Below, in pieces: positions 18,460 through 27,462 of a stretch of DNA of 64,000 nucleotides. The translations under genes were made by a program, and so were the position numbers. The first letter of the stretch is position 1, and each line of letters begins with the position of its first letter. This stretch comes from CAYVVD01 sp964454975. GTDB lineage: Bacteria; Bacteroidota; Ignavibacteria; Kapaibacteriales; UBA2268. The stretch is taken from contig CAYVVD010000011.1 in the NCBI GenBank assembly GCA_964454975.1, positions 1 to 64,000 of the forward strand. The letters are read 5' to 3'. The notes under the pieces are model-generated. The model was given only the letters and a program-made list of their open reading frames with translations, had not been told where the DNA came from and ran no database searches.

Positions 18460-19611
18460 CTATCTGTCAACTTCACCAAGAACTATGTCTACACTACCAA
18501 GAATAAGAATCAGGTCTGCAAGCATATAACCCTTGCAAATCTCAGGCATAGCGCTGAGATTTACAAAACTGGTACCGCGCGCCTTAATTCTGTAAGGTTT
18601 GGGTGTGCCATCGGATATAATATAAAATCCGAGCTCACCTTTGGGATTTTCTGCCTTGCAATATATCTCGCCCTCCGGTGGCTTTATTTTCTTGGGAATA
18701 GCTTCCCGGACATCTCCTTCCATTGGCATTTGGGCTACTGCCTGCTCAATAATTTTGCAGCTTTCTTCCATTTCGTACATACGGACTACGTTCCTGTCCC
18801 AGCTATCGCCGATAGTACCAACTTCGCCTTTGCCAACGGGTATATTAAAATCAAATCTGTCGTATATTGAGTAAGGTTCAGCTTTTCGTAAATCAAAGGG
18901 GATGCCCGAGCCCCGGAGCATAGGCCCGCTTACGCCGTAGTTGATTGCAACATCGGTAGGAAGAATGCCAACATTGGCACATCGTTCCACGAATATTTTG
19001 TTATATATGAGCAGGTCCATCATTTCTTTATTTGTTGCACGCACCTGCTTTACAATCGCTAAGCAGTCTTCCTTAAATGTAGGAGGTACGTCTCCCATTA
19101 ATCCGCCAATCCAGTAATAGTTATAAAGCAACCTGCCGCCAGAAGCTTTTTCGAAGAGAGTGAGAATCATTTCCCTGTCGCGGAATAAATAAAGGAAAGG
19201 TGTAAATGCCCCTGCGTCGAGGCCGAATGTAGCTACAGCTATCTGGTGGTTTGCAATCCTGTTTAGCTCTGCCATAATAACACGAATATATTCTACCTTT
19301 TCGGGGATTTTTATAGCCATCAGTTTTTCCATACCCATTACATATGGCCATTCATTATTCATCGAGGAGATATAATCCATCCTGTCAATGTAAGGAATAA
19401 CCTGTGGATAGGTCATGGCTTCGCAATGTTTTTCAAAGCAGCGGTGAAGATAACCGATGTGAGGAATTACATCAGTAACTATTTCTCCTTCCAGCTCAAC
19501 TTCGAGCCTGAGTACGCCGTGTGTGGAAGGATGTTGTGGGCCAACGTTTAGCCTCATCCTGTCGGTATTGACACCGCCGTATTCCATTTCTATTGTCTTT
19601 TTATCAGCCAC
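18460..19611 (-). CDS. nuoD: NADH-quinone oxidoreductase subunit D
   Basis: 383 residues, GTG start with AAAAGG upstream. The N-terminal block LNVGPQHPSTHGVLRLEVELEGE contains the quinone-site His, and YLHRCFEKHCE and RGSGIPFDLRKAEPY follow. The C-terminus ends at the family-typical LGSVDIVLGEVDR. It forms the quinone-binding cavity with NuoB. NuoC and NuoD are separate genes here, not fused as in E. coli. Confidence 0.96.
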   Translation of the reverse strand: MADKKTIEMEYGGVNTDRMRLNVGPQHPSTHGVLRLEVELEGEIVTDVIPHIGYLHRCFEKHCEAMTYPQVIPYIDRMDYISSMNNEWPYVMGMEKLMAIKIPEKVEYIRVIMAELNRIANHQIAVATFGLDAGAFTPFLYLFRDREMILTLFEKASGGRLLYNYYWIGGLMGDVPPTFKEDCLAIVKQVRATNKEMMDLLIYNKIFVERCANVGILPTDVAINYGVSGPMLRGSGIPFDLRKAEPYSIYDRFDFNIPVGKGEVGTIGDSWDRNVVRMYEMEESCKIIEQAVAQMPMEGDVREAIPKKIKPPEGEIYCKAENPKGELGFYIISDGTPKPYRIKARGTSFVNLSAMPEICKGYMLADLILILGSVDIVLGEVDR

Positions 19612-19628
19612 GCTGCAACCTTTTCAAG

Positions 19629-20108
19629 TTAATACGGTACTTTTATGCCTTTGTACTCTTCTGGCTCTTTATAATCTTTCCTTAGCGGGAACCCTTCCCA
19701 GTCGTATGGAGTGAGAATCCTTATCAGGTTATGATGCCCTTCGAAGATAATACCGAACATATCCCATGCTTCGCGTTCGTGCCAGTCCGCCGAACGCCAT
19801 ACCAGTTCAACTGATGGCAATGTTGGATTTTCTTCAGGCAGGTTCGCTTTAATCACAACCCTGTACTTATAATCCATTGAATAAAGATGATAGACAACAG
19901 TAAAAGTATTGTCCTTGTTGTGCACACCACTAAGATTCGACAAATAATCGAATTTTACCTCATCATCATCTCTCAGGAAAAGGCATACATCTTCAATCTT
20001 TTGGGAATTAATAACAATGAAACTGTCGCCGGGTGCTTCTCCAGCTATTTCGAGAATATCATCCCCAAATTCTGCTCTCAGCTTATCGAATATTTGATTA
20101 TTATCCAT
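19629..20108 (-). CDS. nuoC: NADH-quinone oxidoreductase subunit C
   Basis: 159 residues. The C-terminal half carries the NuoC signature, REAWDMFGIIFEGHHNLIRI, ending LTPYDWEGFPLRKDY. This hydrophilic subunit packs against NuoD and NuoI in the Q-module. Gaps of 13 bp to nuoB and 17 bp to nuoD show operon organisation. Confidence 0.95.
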   Translation of the reverse strand: MDNNQIFDKLRAEFGDDILEIAGEAPGDSFIVINSQKIEDVCLFLRDDDEVKFDYLSNLSGVHNKDNTFTVVYHLYSMDYKYRVVIKANLPEENPTLPSVELVWRSADWHEREAWDMFGIIFEGHHNLIRILTPYDWEGFPLRKDYKEPEEYKGIKVPY

Positions 20109-20121
20109 ATTGTTAACAGGT

Positions 20122-20673
20122 TTACTGGTTTACCTTTAGATTTTCCATTTCGGCGTCTTCCTTTGCTATTCTTTCTCTTTTTCTGAAGATACCCTCCTGG
20201 CTGATTTTCTTCTGTAATTCGACCATCCCCTCAAAGAATGCTTCAGGCCTTGGCGGGCAGCCTGGAACGTAAACATCTACCGGGATAATCCTGTCCACAC
20301 CTTTCAAAACATGGTATCCATGCTCCCAATACGGGCCGCCGGCATTGGCACAAGAGCCCATAGAGATAACATATTTCGGGTCCGGCATTTGCTCGTAAAG
20401 TCTTTTAACACGTTCTGCCATTTTGAGAGTTACAGTGCCGGAGACTATCATAAAATCTGCTTGCCTGGGGCTGGCGCGCGGAATACAGCCAAAACGCATA
20501 AAGTCGAAGTGCGAGGCGTTCGCTGCCATAAACTCGATTGCGCAGCACGCCAGGCCAAAGTGTAGATACCAGTCGGATTTGCTTCTGCCCCAATTGAATA
20601 GATCCTCCAATGTTCCAAGAATAACACCACCGTTTCCGGAAGGTTGTTCGCCTAATGTATTTAAAAGTCCCAT
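20122..20673 (-). CDS. nuoB: NADH-quinone oxidoreductase subunit B
   Basis: 183 residues. All ligands of cluster N2 are present: the tandem CC in FGLACCAIEFMA, the Cys in MGSCANAGGPYW, and the Cys in VPGCPPRPEAF. An AGGAG ribosome site precedes the ATG. N2 delivers electrons to quinone at the interface with NuoD. The C-terminal ~25 residues are charged (RKRERIAKEDAEMENLK). Confidence 0.97.
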   Translation of the reverse strand: MGLLNTLGEQPSGNGGVILGTLEDLFNWGRSKSDWYLHFGLACCAIEFMAANASHFDFMRFGCIPRASPRQADFMIVSGTVTLKMAERVKRLYEQMPDPKYVISMGSCANAGGPYWEHGYHVLKGVDRIIPVDVYVPGCPPRPEAFFEGMVELQKKISQEGIFRKRERIAKEDAEMENLKVNQ

Positions 20674-20708
20674 TACAGGCTCCTGTAAACAAAAATCAAA
20701 TTCATTCT

Positions 20709-21125
20709 TTACTCGTTCACTTTCCTTGATTTAACAAGGTCACTGAGATTCGGGATATAGGGATTTGGCCTGTCCCATTCCAGGTCGCCTTTAGCCCATA
20801 CATAAGCAAGTCCGGCAATCAGTATCACAACGAACACTACCATTTCAATAAAAGCAAACCAACCAAGTTGCTTGAAAACCACTGCCCAGGGGAATAAGAA
20901 CACAACTTCCACCTCGAAGAGCAGGAACACAAGCGCTACGATATAAAACCTTACATTGAATTTAACCCAGGGGCCGCCGATTGGAACCTCGCCGGATTCA
21001 TAAGTAGATAATTTCTCAGGATTGGGATTGCTCGGACGGATAACTGCAGATGCAACAAGCCCGGCAGCAACAAAGATAGCGCCGATTATTAGAAAGAGTA
21101 GAATTATCCCGAAATCAGTCAGCAT
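20709..21125 (-). CDS. nuoA: NADH-quinone oxidoreductase subunit A
   Basis: 138 residues, three membrane helices, with the family segments STYESGEVPIGGPWVKFNVRFYIVALVFLLFEVEVVFLFPWAV. The ATG at 21125 has GAGG at good spacing; a TTG four codons upstream is less likely. It is the first gene of the eleven-gene operon nuoABCDHIJKLMN. No nuoE, nuoF or nuoG lies in or next to the cluster. Confidence 0.95.
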   Translation of the reverse strand: MLTDFGIILLFLIIGAIFVAAGLVASAVIRPSNPNPEKLSTYESGEVPIGGPWVKFNVRFYIVALVFLLFEVEVVFLFPWAVVFKQLGWFAFIEMVVFVVILIAGLAYVWAKGDLEWDRPNPYIPNLSDLVKSRKVNE

Positions 21126-21565
21126 ATCAAGCCTCAAAAGCTTTAAAATTTAAGCCACAAACTGGCAGATGGAAAATAACAAAGTACCGAAACAAATTAG
21201 ATTAATCTTTACTTAAAATTATCTCATTTTTCCACTAACACAATCAAACTCCGCTAACTCATTCTAACTAATATAGTAAAAAGTAATAGTAGAGGCATAG
21301 CATACGGCTGCCCAAATTATTTTAGTAACCAAGATGTGGGGTGTGTATGTTAAGAATTTAGAATTAAGATTTTTATGAATATCACAAGAATGAGGATATA
21401 TAAATCAGGATATTTTATCCGCTTTTAAACTGCCCTTCCCGGAGATAAGACATAATTAATCAGCACATCAACTTATCCTCTGTTGAAAACATTCCCGCAT
21501 TTTTATTTCGGATTTTGCTGTGCTTTAATTAATTTGAATTCATAATCAATATTGGAAATTGAATT
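21126..21565. other. Intergenic region between divergent nuoA and phosphodiesterase genes
   Basis: About 440 bp, AT-rich, no ORF of note. It must hold the promoter of the nuo operon (minus) and of the phosphodiesterase group (plus). I found no exact TAnnTTTG element, RNA gene or strong inverted repeat. Confidence 0.4.
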
Positions 21566-22780
21566 GTGCGTAAACTGTTGATATTGCTGTTGCTTAGCCT
21601 TTATTTTATACCGGCTCCGGGTTCAGATAAAGGTGTATATACAATCTTAGTTTCAATTGATGGTTTTCGCTGGGACTACAAAGACCGCGGAATCAGCCCA
21701 AACATGAAAATGCTTGGCGATGAAGGTGTCACAGCACTTTCACTTCATCCCGTTTTCCCAAGCCTGACTTTTCCAAACCACATATCGATTATGACCGGTA
21801 TGTATGCAGAGAATCATGGTATAATCGGGAATTATTTCTATGATAAATACTCAGACAGCGAGTATGCACTTTGGATGCGCGAAACTGTTGTAGAACCACG
21901 CTGGTATCTGGGTGAGTTTTTCTGGGAGACAGCCCAACGCAATGGTATCAGATCAGCAACTTACTTCTGGCCCGGCTCAGAAATTGAATCTGATTACAGG
22001 CAACCGGATTATTTTAAGGAATATGACGGTGATATACCCTATGGCGAACGCGTTGAACAGATAATCGAATGGCTGAAAGTTCCCTACAGCGAGCGTCCTA
22101 AGTTTCTCACGCTTTACTTTGAATCTGTTGACAAAATGGGGCACAGTCATGGGCCTGACTCACCACAGGTGGATTCTTCAATCACAATTGTGGATGGTTA
22201 TATTGGCCTGCTCGTCTCCGGGCTTGAAAAGCTGGGCATCAGGGACAGCACTAATCTAATCATCGTATCCGACCATGGCATGACTGAAATCAGTAAGGAA
22301 CGTTTTATAGATATAAGTTTGATTCTGAACGATGACTCTGTTCAATATGTTGGTTCGGGAGCTTTGTTGATGCTTTTTCCGAAAGAGGATAAAATAAATG
22401 AAATTTATATGATGCTTAAAAAAGCAGAGAATAATTATAAAGTTTACTTAAAAAAGGATATTCCCTTACATTATCATTTCTCGAAACACCCTTTTATTTC
22501 TCCTATACTTGTGATTGCAAATCTGGGTTGGAGCGTCGGCAACAGTGAGAACCTAAATCGAATGAGCAATAACAAATTAACCGGGATGCACGGATTTGAT
22601 AATTCAATGATGGACATGCATGGTTTCTTCATTGCAAACGGACCGGCTTTCAAAAATGGCTTGTTCTGCGAGTCACTTGACGTTGTGGACATCTATTCCC
22701 TGCTTTGCGAGATATTTGATATCGAACCACGAAGCAATATCGACGGCTCAATTAATAACATCAAATTCATTCTAAAATGA
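21566..22780 (+). CDS. Type I phosphodiesterase/nucleotide pyrophosphatase (ENPP family), secreted
   Basis: 404 residues; GTG start, followed by a signal peptide MRKLLILLLLSLYFIPAPGS. Alkaline phosphatase-superfamily metal ligands are visible: the first Asp in VSIDGFRWDY, the Thr nucleophile in PVFPSLTFPNHISIMTGMY, ESVDKMGHSHGPDS, IVSDHGM and GMHGFDN. ENPP enzymes hydrolyse nucleotide or phospho-diester bonds at the cell surface or in the periplasm. It overlaps the next gene by 4 bp. Natural substrate unknown. Confidence 0.88.
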   Translation: MRKLLILLLLSLYFIPAPGSDKGVYTILVSIDGFRWDYKDRGISPNMKMLGDEGVTALSLHPVFPSLTFPNHISIMTGMYAENHGIIGNYFYDKYSDSEYALWMRETVVEPRWYLGEFFWETAQRNGIRSATYFWPGSEIESDYRQPDYFKEYDGDIPYGERVEQIIEWLKVPYSERPKFLTLYFESVDKMGHSHGPDSPQVDSSITIVDGYIGLLVSGLEKLGIRDSTNLIIVSDHGMTEISKERFIDISLILNDDSVQYVGSGALLMLFPKEDKINEIYMMLKKAENNYKVYLKKDIPLHYHFSKHPFISPILVIANLGWSVGNSENLNRMSNNKLTGMHGFDNSMMDMHGFFIANGPAFKNGLFCESLDVVDIYSLLCEIFDIEPRSNIDGSINNIKFILK

Positions 22781-23160
22781 AACAGCGTTATTTTTCAGGA
22801 ACAAAATGGGAGCCACTCGTTGGTTATTCACGCGCAATAAAGGCGGACAATGTTATATATGTTTCCGGCACAACTTCTACAGATGAACATGGTGAGATAT
22901 TATTTCCCGGAGATGTTTACAACCAGTCTGTACAGGTGATTAAAAACATTGAAAAGGCACTCATAGCTCTTGGCAGCACACTTGACGATATTATAAGAAC
23001 CAGGATTTATGTCAAAGACATTGACAAATGGCAAGATGTCGGAAGAGCGCATCACGAGTATTTCAGCAAAGCGCGTCCTGCAACAAGTATGGTCGAAGTC
23101 AGCAGGTTCATTCACCCTGATATTGTTGTGGAAATTGAAGCAGAAGCATTTATTTCATAA
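22777..23160 (+). CDS. RidA family (YjgF/YER057c) protein
   Basis: 127 residues, single RidA domain. The pattern ending in RPATSMVEVSRFIHPDIVVEIEAEAFI and the earlier VIYVSGTTSTDEHGEILFPGD fit the Rid family. The Arg in VSRFIHPD may correspond to the catalytic Arg of deaminase-competent members; the alignment is by eye. RidA hydrolyses reactive enamine/imine intermediates. The start overlaps the phosphodiesterase stop (ATGA). It is possibly a Rid subgroup other than RidA proper. Confidence 0.85.
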   Translation: MKQRYFSGTKWEPLVGYSRAIKADNVIYVSGTTSTDEHGEILFPGDVYNQSVQVIKNIEKALIALGSTLDDIIRTRIYVKDIDKWQDVGRAHHEYFSKARPATSMVEVSRFIHPDIVVEIEAEAFIS

Positions 23161-23169
23161 ATTAAGAAT

Positions 23170-24867
23170 ATGACAAAAGAACAATACATCGTAACGGCAA
23201 GGAAATGGCGACCACTAAAATTCTCTGAAATTGCAGGCCAGGAACATATAACAACAACGCTTAAGAATGCCATTAAGAGCAACAGGATGCACCACGCTTA
23301 CTTGTTCAGCGGACCCCGCGGAGTAGGCAAAACAACAACAGCCAGGATTTATGCCCGTGCTCTAAATTGTTTGAATCCAAATGACTTCGAACCTTGCAAT
23401 GAATGCATCAATTGCAAGGCGGTTCTCGAAAGCAAATCTCTTGATATTATGGAGATTGACGGCGCTTCAAACAATAGCGTGGATGATGTCAGAAAGCTAA
23501 GGGACAATGCTAAATACCCGCCATCAAACGGCGAATACAAAATGTATATCATAGATGAAGTTCACATGCTTTCGACAGCAGCATTCAATGCACTGCTGAA
23601 AACTCTTGAAGAGCCGCCACCCCATCTAATGTTTGTTTTTGCAACAACCGAAGCCCACAAGGTACCTGCAACAATCCTAAGCCGTTGCCAGCGTTTCGAC
23701 TTTCGCAGGATGGAATCGCCGGTGATTACAGATCGCCTGCAGATGATTGCCGGAAAGGAAGGCATAAGCATTGATGAGCAATCTCTCCTGACCATAGCCA
23801 AGAAAGCAGACGGTTCAATGAGGGATGCACAGAGCATTTTCGACCAGGCTGTGGCATTCTGCGGGAAAGACATAAGTTACGAAAACCTTGGCGAAGCACT
23901 TCACCTGATTGACCTGGATTATTTTTTCCGAATAAGCGATGCAGTAAGTAATAGCAACCTGAAGGAAATTTTTCATATCAGCAAAGACACGCTGGAACGC
24001 GGTTACGACCTCAGAGAATGCCTCTTTGGACTAATTGAGCATTACAGGAATGTGTTAACTGTAAAAGTGACCGGAAATTCTGATTTAATCGAAGCGCCGG
24101 ATAGTTTTTTAAGAAAATATGAAGAAGTTTCCACTTCGATAGATAAATCAGATGTCCTTAGGATTCTTTCGATGTTAAAAAACAGCGAGGCTTCATTGCG
24201 ATTCTCGCCACAACCCCGGATTACTTTCGAGCTGATTCTTGTCAATATCGCTTCTATGGATAAATCGGTCGAGATTGATGAGATACTTAATGCGCTTGGT
24301 AATAATACTGCATTGCCTGAAAAAAAAACTCCTGAAGTAAAGTTTGCCCCAAAACCTCAGCCCAAAAAACGGAAAATCGCCGATTTAAAACCGAAAGTGG
24401 AAGTAAATCCACCTGATATAAAGCCTATTGATGATATACCAAAGGTTTCCGAAACTATTGCCTCAAATATCCGCAAAACACCCCGAGCAGAAATTGAAAC
24501 CCGTTGGACTTCATTCCTTGAGCAATTCGGGAACGGTGAGTACGGGCTTAAGAACCTGAAAACGTGTCATTTCAAGTTCGAGGATGGTATGGTTCACATC
24601 TCTACAGAAGATAAATTTATCTTCGATAACCTGGAATTGAAACGTGTGAAAATCAATGATGCACTTGATAACTTTTTCAGCGGGCAAGTGGGATTCAATC
24701 TTTCAATGAATGAATATTCCGGTTCTCCACCAGAAACAAAAAGCGAGAATCTACCTGAACAGGATTCGTCAAATTCACATGATGCGGATGACCCTAACCT
24801 GCATCCAATCGAAAAAGAATTAATAAAGCTGTTCGATGCTGTTAAGGTCAGCAGGAATGATAATTAA
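23170..24867 (+). CDS. dnaX: DNA polymerase III subunit gamma/tau
   Basis: 565 residues. The clamp-loader AAA+ region holds Walker A GPRGVGKTTTAR (near 48-59), a zinc module with Cys in CLNPNDFEPCNECINC, the DEVHML Walker B segment, and the SRC sensor (ATILSRCQRFDFRR). Residues ~215-375 are the lid and collar domains. A Pro/Lys-rich linker (~383-425) leads to a C-terminal tau-specific domain. An A9 tract at the start of the linker could cause slippage and a short gamma form. It is 9 bp after RidA and precedes the peroxiredoxin. Confidence 0.95.
   Translation: MTKEQYIVTARKWRPLKFSEIAGQEHITTTLKNAIKSNRMHHAYLFSGPRGVGKTTTARIYARALNCLNPNDFEPCNECINCKAVLESKSLDIMEIDGASNNSVDDVRKLRDNAKYPPSNGEYKMYIIDEVHMLSTAAFNALLKTLEEPPPHLMFVFATTEAHKVPATILSRCQRFDFRRMESPVITDRLQMIAGKEGISIDEQSLLTIAKKADGSMRDAQSIFDQAVAFCGKDISYENLGEALHLIDLDYFFRISDAVSNSNLKEIFHISKDTLERGYDLRECLFGLIEHYRNVLTVKVTGNSDLIEAPDSFLRKYEEVSTSIDKSDVLRILSMLKNSEASLRFSPQPRITFELILVNIASMDKSVEIDEILNALGNNTALPEKKTPEVKFAPKPQPKKRKIADLKPKVEVNPPDIKPIDDIPKVSETIASNIRKTPRAEIETRWTSFLEQFGNGEYGLKNLKTCHFKFEDGMVHISTEDKFIFDNLELKRVKINDALDNFFSGQVGFNLSMNEYSGSPPETKSENLPEQDSSNSHDADDPNLHPIEKELIKLFDAVKVSRNDN
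24319..24336 (+). other. A9 slippage tract in dnaX linker
   Basis: Nine consecutive A residues at 24320-24328 encode the Glu-Lys-Lys of the linker at codons 384-386. One added A (or a -1 shift) gives Lys-Lys-Asn-Ser then TGA; one lost A gives Leu-Leu-Lys then TAA. Either product would stop at about 388-390 residues, right after the clamp-loader domains. Confidence 0.5.
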
Positions 24868-24877
24868 GGAGGATAAC

Positions 24878-25348
24878 ATGGCACTTGAAGCAGGAACAAA
24901 AGCACCTGAATTTGAGGCACAGGCAGATGGCGGCGAAAGTATAAAACTTAGCGATTTAAAAGGGAAATGGACAGTTTTGTATTTTTATCCCAAGGATAAC
25001 ACATCGGGATGTACAAAAGAAGCATGCAGCTTCCGCGATAATTTGGAAGACATAACAAAGCTGGGAACGACTGTAATTGGGGTAAGTCCGGACAGTGTAA
25101 AATCTCATGACAATTTTAAGGCAAAGCATGAGCTGAATTTTAAATTAATCAGCGACAAAGATAAAATTATTTGCAATGCGTATGATATCATGGGCGAAAA
25201 AAAGATGTATGGGAGAACATACATGGGAGTTATCAGAACTACGTATATCATCAACCCCAAGCTTGAAATCGCCCATACTTATAACAAAGTAAAAGTTGCA
25301 GGCCATGTTGAAGAATTAATGGAAAAGCTTAAAGAACTTATAAAGTAA
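24878..25348 (+). CDS. bcp: Peroxiredoxin, Bcp/PrxQ type
   Basis: 156 residues. The peroxidatic Cys is in YFYPKDNTSGCTKEACSFRD, and a second Cys five residues later is the PrxQ-type resolving Cys. The thioredoxin fold is otherwise complete, ending with GHVEELMEKLKEL. It reduces hydrogen peroxide and alkyl hydroperoxides using thioredoxin-like donors. A perfect AGGAGG precedes the ATG at 24878; a longer frame reaching back into dnaX is not the true start. Confidence 0.95.
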   Translation: MALEAGTKAPEFEAQADGGESIKLSDLKGKWTVLYFYPKDNTSGCTKEACSFRDNLEDITKLGTTVIGVSPDSVKSHDNFKAKHELNFKLISDKDKIICNAYDIMGEKKMYGRTYMGVIRTTYIINPKLEIAHTYNKVKVAGHVEELMEKLKELIK

Positions 25349-25355
25349 ATTTTAT

Positions 25356-25390
25356 CCCGCTTATTATTCGAAATCATAATAATAGGCGGG
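25356..25390. terminator. Possible bidirectional hairpin between convergent genes
   Basis: Arms 25356-25368 and 25378-25390 pair over 13 bp with one G-T wobble around a 9-nt loop. The right arm lies inside the last codons of the LRR gene (25364-26278). No good T tract follows on either strand, so termination is plausible but not certain. Confidence 0.4.
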
Positions 25391-26278
25391 CAATCCTTTC
25401 GATTCTTTTTTCAATTCATATTCATCAAACAGAACATTAGTATTTGGCAGACATTTGATAATATTCACTATCTGCTCAAAAGGTATCTTGTTATTTTTGA
25501 GATTCAGTATTCTTAGGTTTTTCATTTCACAAAGGGTCGGAGGTATTTCTTCTATTTTGTTCCCGGAAAGGTCAAGAGTCTCAAGATTCTGAAGCCTGCT
25601 TATCTCCATTGGTATTTCTTCTATTTTGTTTTCTCTCAGGTTTAGATACCTTAAGTTATTCATTCCCTTCGACATGCGGCAGATGTCTTTAATCTTGTTA
25701 TTTGCCATATTCAAATATCTTAGAGAAATGTAATCTGCAAGGATGCATGGCATTTTTTTGAATTTATTATCGGAAAGACTGAGATTTGTTACTGTTTTGG
25801 GAATATTGTACGGTACCTCATCCAGCTTCTGGTTATCAAGATTAATTGTACTGCTGTTGCCAAATGAAAAGGTTCTTCCTTTTGATTCAAGCGTTTCCAC
25901 CTGGTCGGCAATGCCTCCGAGGCTTTTTATTATCTCAGCAACAAGCTCCTGGCTACCGTCATCCATAGAAAGGATGTCCTTATAAAGTGAAAGTGATTTG
26001 TTGAAATAAGTAAGGGCATCATCATTCTCACCCAGGTCTCTTGAGTAGTATCCATAATATTCATAGCCTGCAGCCTGCCAGTATTTTCCATTCCATGTAT
26101 TTGACTTGCTTACACGGTCCCAGCCCTTAGAAAGGAATTCATCAGCTTTGTTGTAGTTTCCTTCCTGCCTGTAGGAATTGCCTAGTTTCAGGTAACGAAT
26201 TCCTTCATCAAATTCGCTACCCTGCGAAATAAGAAGCATTGATGCTGTAACAAATATTATAAATATTAATTTTCTCAT
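25364..26278 (-). CDS. Secreted leucine-rich repeat protein
   Basis: 304 residues. Signal peptide MRKLIFIIFVTASMLLISQG; residues ~25-125 look like short TPR-type helices (YLKLGNSYRQEGNYNKADEFL, ALTYFNKSLSLYKDIL). Residues ~150-280 contain five or six leucine-rich repeats, for example LRYLNLRENKIEEIPMEI, then LETLDLSGNKIEEIPP. Such proteins usually mediate protein binding, here outside the cytoplasm. The start overlaps the stop of the upstream coiled-coil protein by four bases (ATGA), so the two are one transcription unit. Ligand unknown. Confidence 0.8.
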   Translation of the reverse strand: MRKLIFIIFVTASMLLISQGSEFDEGIRYLKLGNSYRQEGNYNKADEFLSKGWDRVSKSNTWNGKYWQAAGYEYYGYYSRDLGENDDALTYFNKSLSLYKDILSMDDGSQELVAEIIKSLGGIADQVETLESKGRTFSFGNSSTINLDNQKLDEVPYNIPKTVTNLSLSDNKFKKMPCILADYISLRYLNMANNKIKDICRMSKGMNNLRYLNLRENKIEEIPMEISRLQNLETLDLSGNKIEEIPPTLCEMKNLRILNLKNNKIPFEQIVNIIKCLPNTNVLFDEYELKKESKGLPAYYYDFE

Positions 26279-27462
26279 TTATCTTCCTGCATATTTTTGC
26301 TAATAACCGCTTCTTTCCAAATTGGAAAGCGAAGGCCAAATACAATTGAATTGAGCGTTTCTTTTCCAAAATTCATTGAAAATGTTGGCCTGTTGAAAGC
26401 AAAATCCGTTGTATAAAAATAGGCATTGTATGCAAAATATAATTCCAGCGGGTAGCATTCGCCACTTTTTGCAATATTTAATTCAAGTTTGAGAATGTTA
26501 CCTTCCCAGTCATTTCCTGAAACAGCAGAATTATATATTCTTCCATTGCTCCAGAAATGTCCCAGCCCGATTTTCAAACCGGCATAAAAATCTTCAATTC
26601 GAATAATATCCGGGATATTAGCGTCAACACCTGCCTTAAACAGGTCTGATTTCCATTCCTCACTTTGGATGACAACTTCAGAATTTTGTGACAGTGTTTT
26701 TGTTGTATAGCGTGGAGCAATATATTCAAACCAAATATCGAAATACTTGCCAATTCCAAGTATTGGGCTTGCATTCATTGTTAATACCACTCCATAAGAA
26801 AATTTTGTGTCAAGCTCATCAGCAGGTGAAAAGAAATTGTTAGCTGTCGCGCCTGCAGAGAATATCGTTATACAGCTATGGCAGTAGTTCTCATAAGCTT
26901 CACTGAGTTGTGCCCTCTCGTCCATGTATCTGCGGTTATAATTAAGATAAGCAGTATCCAGTTTCATTCTTAGTCGTGTATTTTCATCAACCAGTTCATC
27001 ATACGATTGCCTGTAAAAATTGCTCTCTTGCTTGTATAATTCTAGCTCTGCCAGCATTGAGCGCTGCTTCAGAAATTCCTCATTCTGCTTTATCAATTTA
27101 TCCTTCAAACGCTTCATCGTTGCAGTTTCAGTACCGTCGGGAACAGCTTCTACCTGTTTTTGATATGATCGTGCAATGAAATAGTACTCCATCACCATCT
27201 CCGGCTCCGGCGATTCTACCATCTCGAAGGAAGGTGTTTGCAACGGTATTCGTGGTTTCGCACCGTAAATTGAGAGTTGATGCTCCAGCAGAAATGCCAT
27301 TTTATAATAACGCATCAGCTCATGCAAAAGGTAGTTCTCTTCAAATTCGTCCAGGACTTCTTTATCAGGTGGAACATCAGGTACATCAATGATTGGTTCT
27401 TCTGAATACCCTGATTGAGCAAACATGAATAAAACAGCTAATATTAATAGAATCCTTTTCAT
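26275..27462 (-). CDS. Secreted hypothetical protein with coiled coil and beta-rich C-terminus
   Basis: 395 residues. Signal peptide MKRILLILAVLFMFAQSGYS. Residues ~95-195 are helical, with heptad-like LKDKLIKQNEEFLKQRSMLAELELYKQ, indicating a coiled coil. Residues ~205-390 alternate aromatic strands (FDIWFEYIAPRY, LELYFAYNAYFYTTDFAF, SIVFGLRFPIW), resembling an outer-membrane barrel. A coiled-coil periplasmic part plus a barrel could place it across the envelope. It is coupled to the LRR protein. I do not recognise a family. Confidence 0.65.
   Translation of the reverse strand: MKRILLILAVLFMFAQSGYSEEPIIDVPDVPPDKEVLDEFEENYLLHELMRYYKMAFLLEHQLSIYGAKPRIPLQTPSFEMVESPEPEMVMEYYFIARSYQKQVEAVPDGTETATMKRLKDKLIKQNEEFLKQRSMLAELELYKQESNFYRQSYDELVDENTRLRMKLDTAYLNYNRRYMDERAQLSEAYENYCHSCITIFSAGATANNFFSPADELDTKFSYGVVLTMNASPILGIGKYFDIWFEYIAPRYTTKTLSQNSEVVIQSEEWKSDLFKAGVDANIPDIIRIEDFYAGLKIGLGHFWSNGRIYNSAVSGNDWEGNILKLELNIAKSGECYPLELYFAYNAYFYTTDFAFNRPTFSMNFGKETLNSIVFGLRFPIWKEAVISKNMQEDK

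Noticed and set aside
24836..24877. Longer start for the peroxiredoxin inside dnaX
   Set aside because: The ATG at 24878 follows a perfect AGGAGG and gives the usual family N-terminus.
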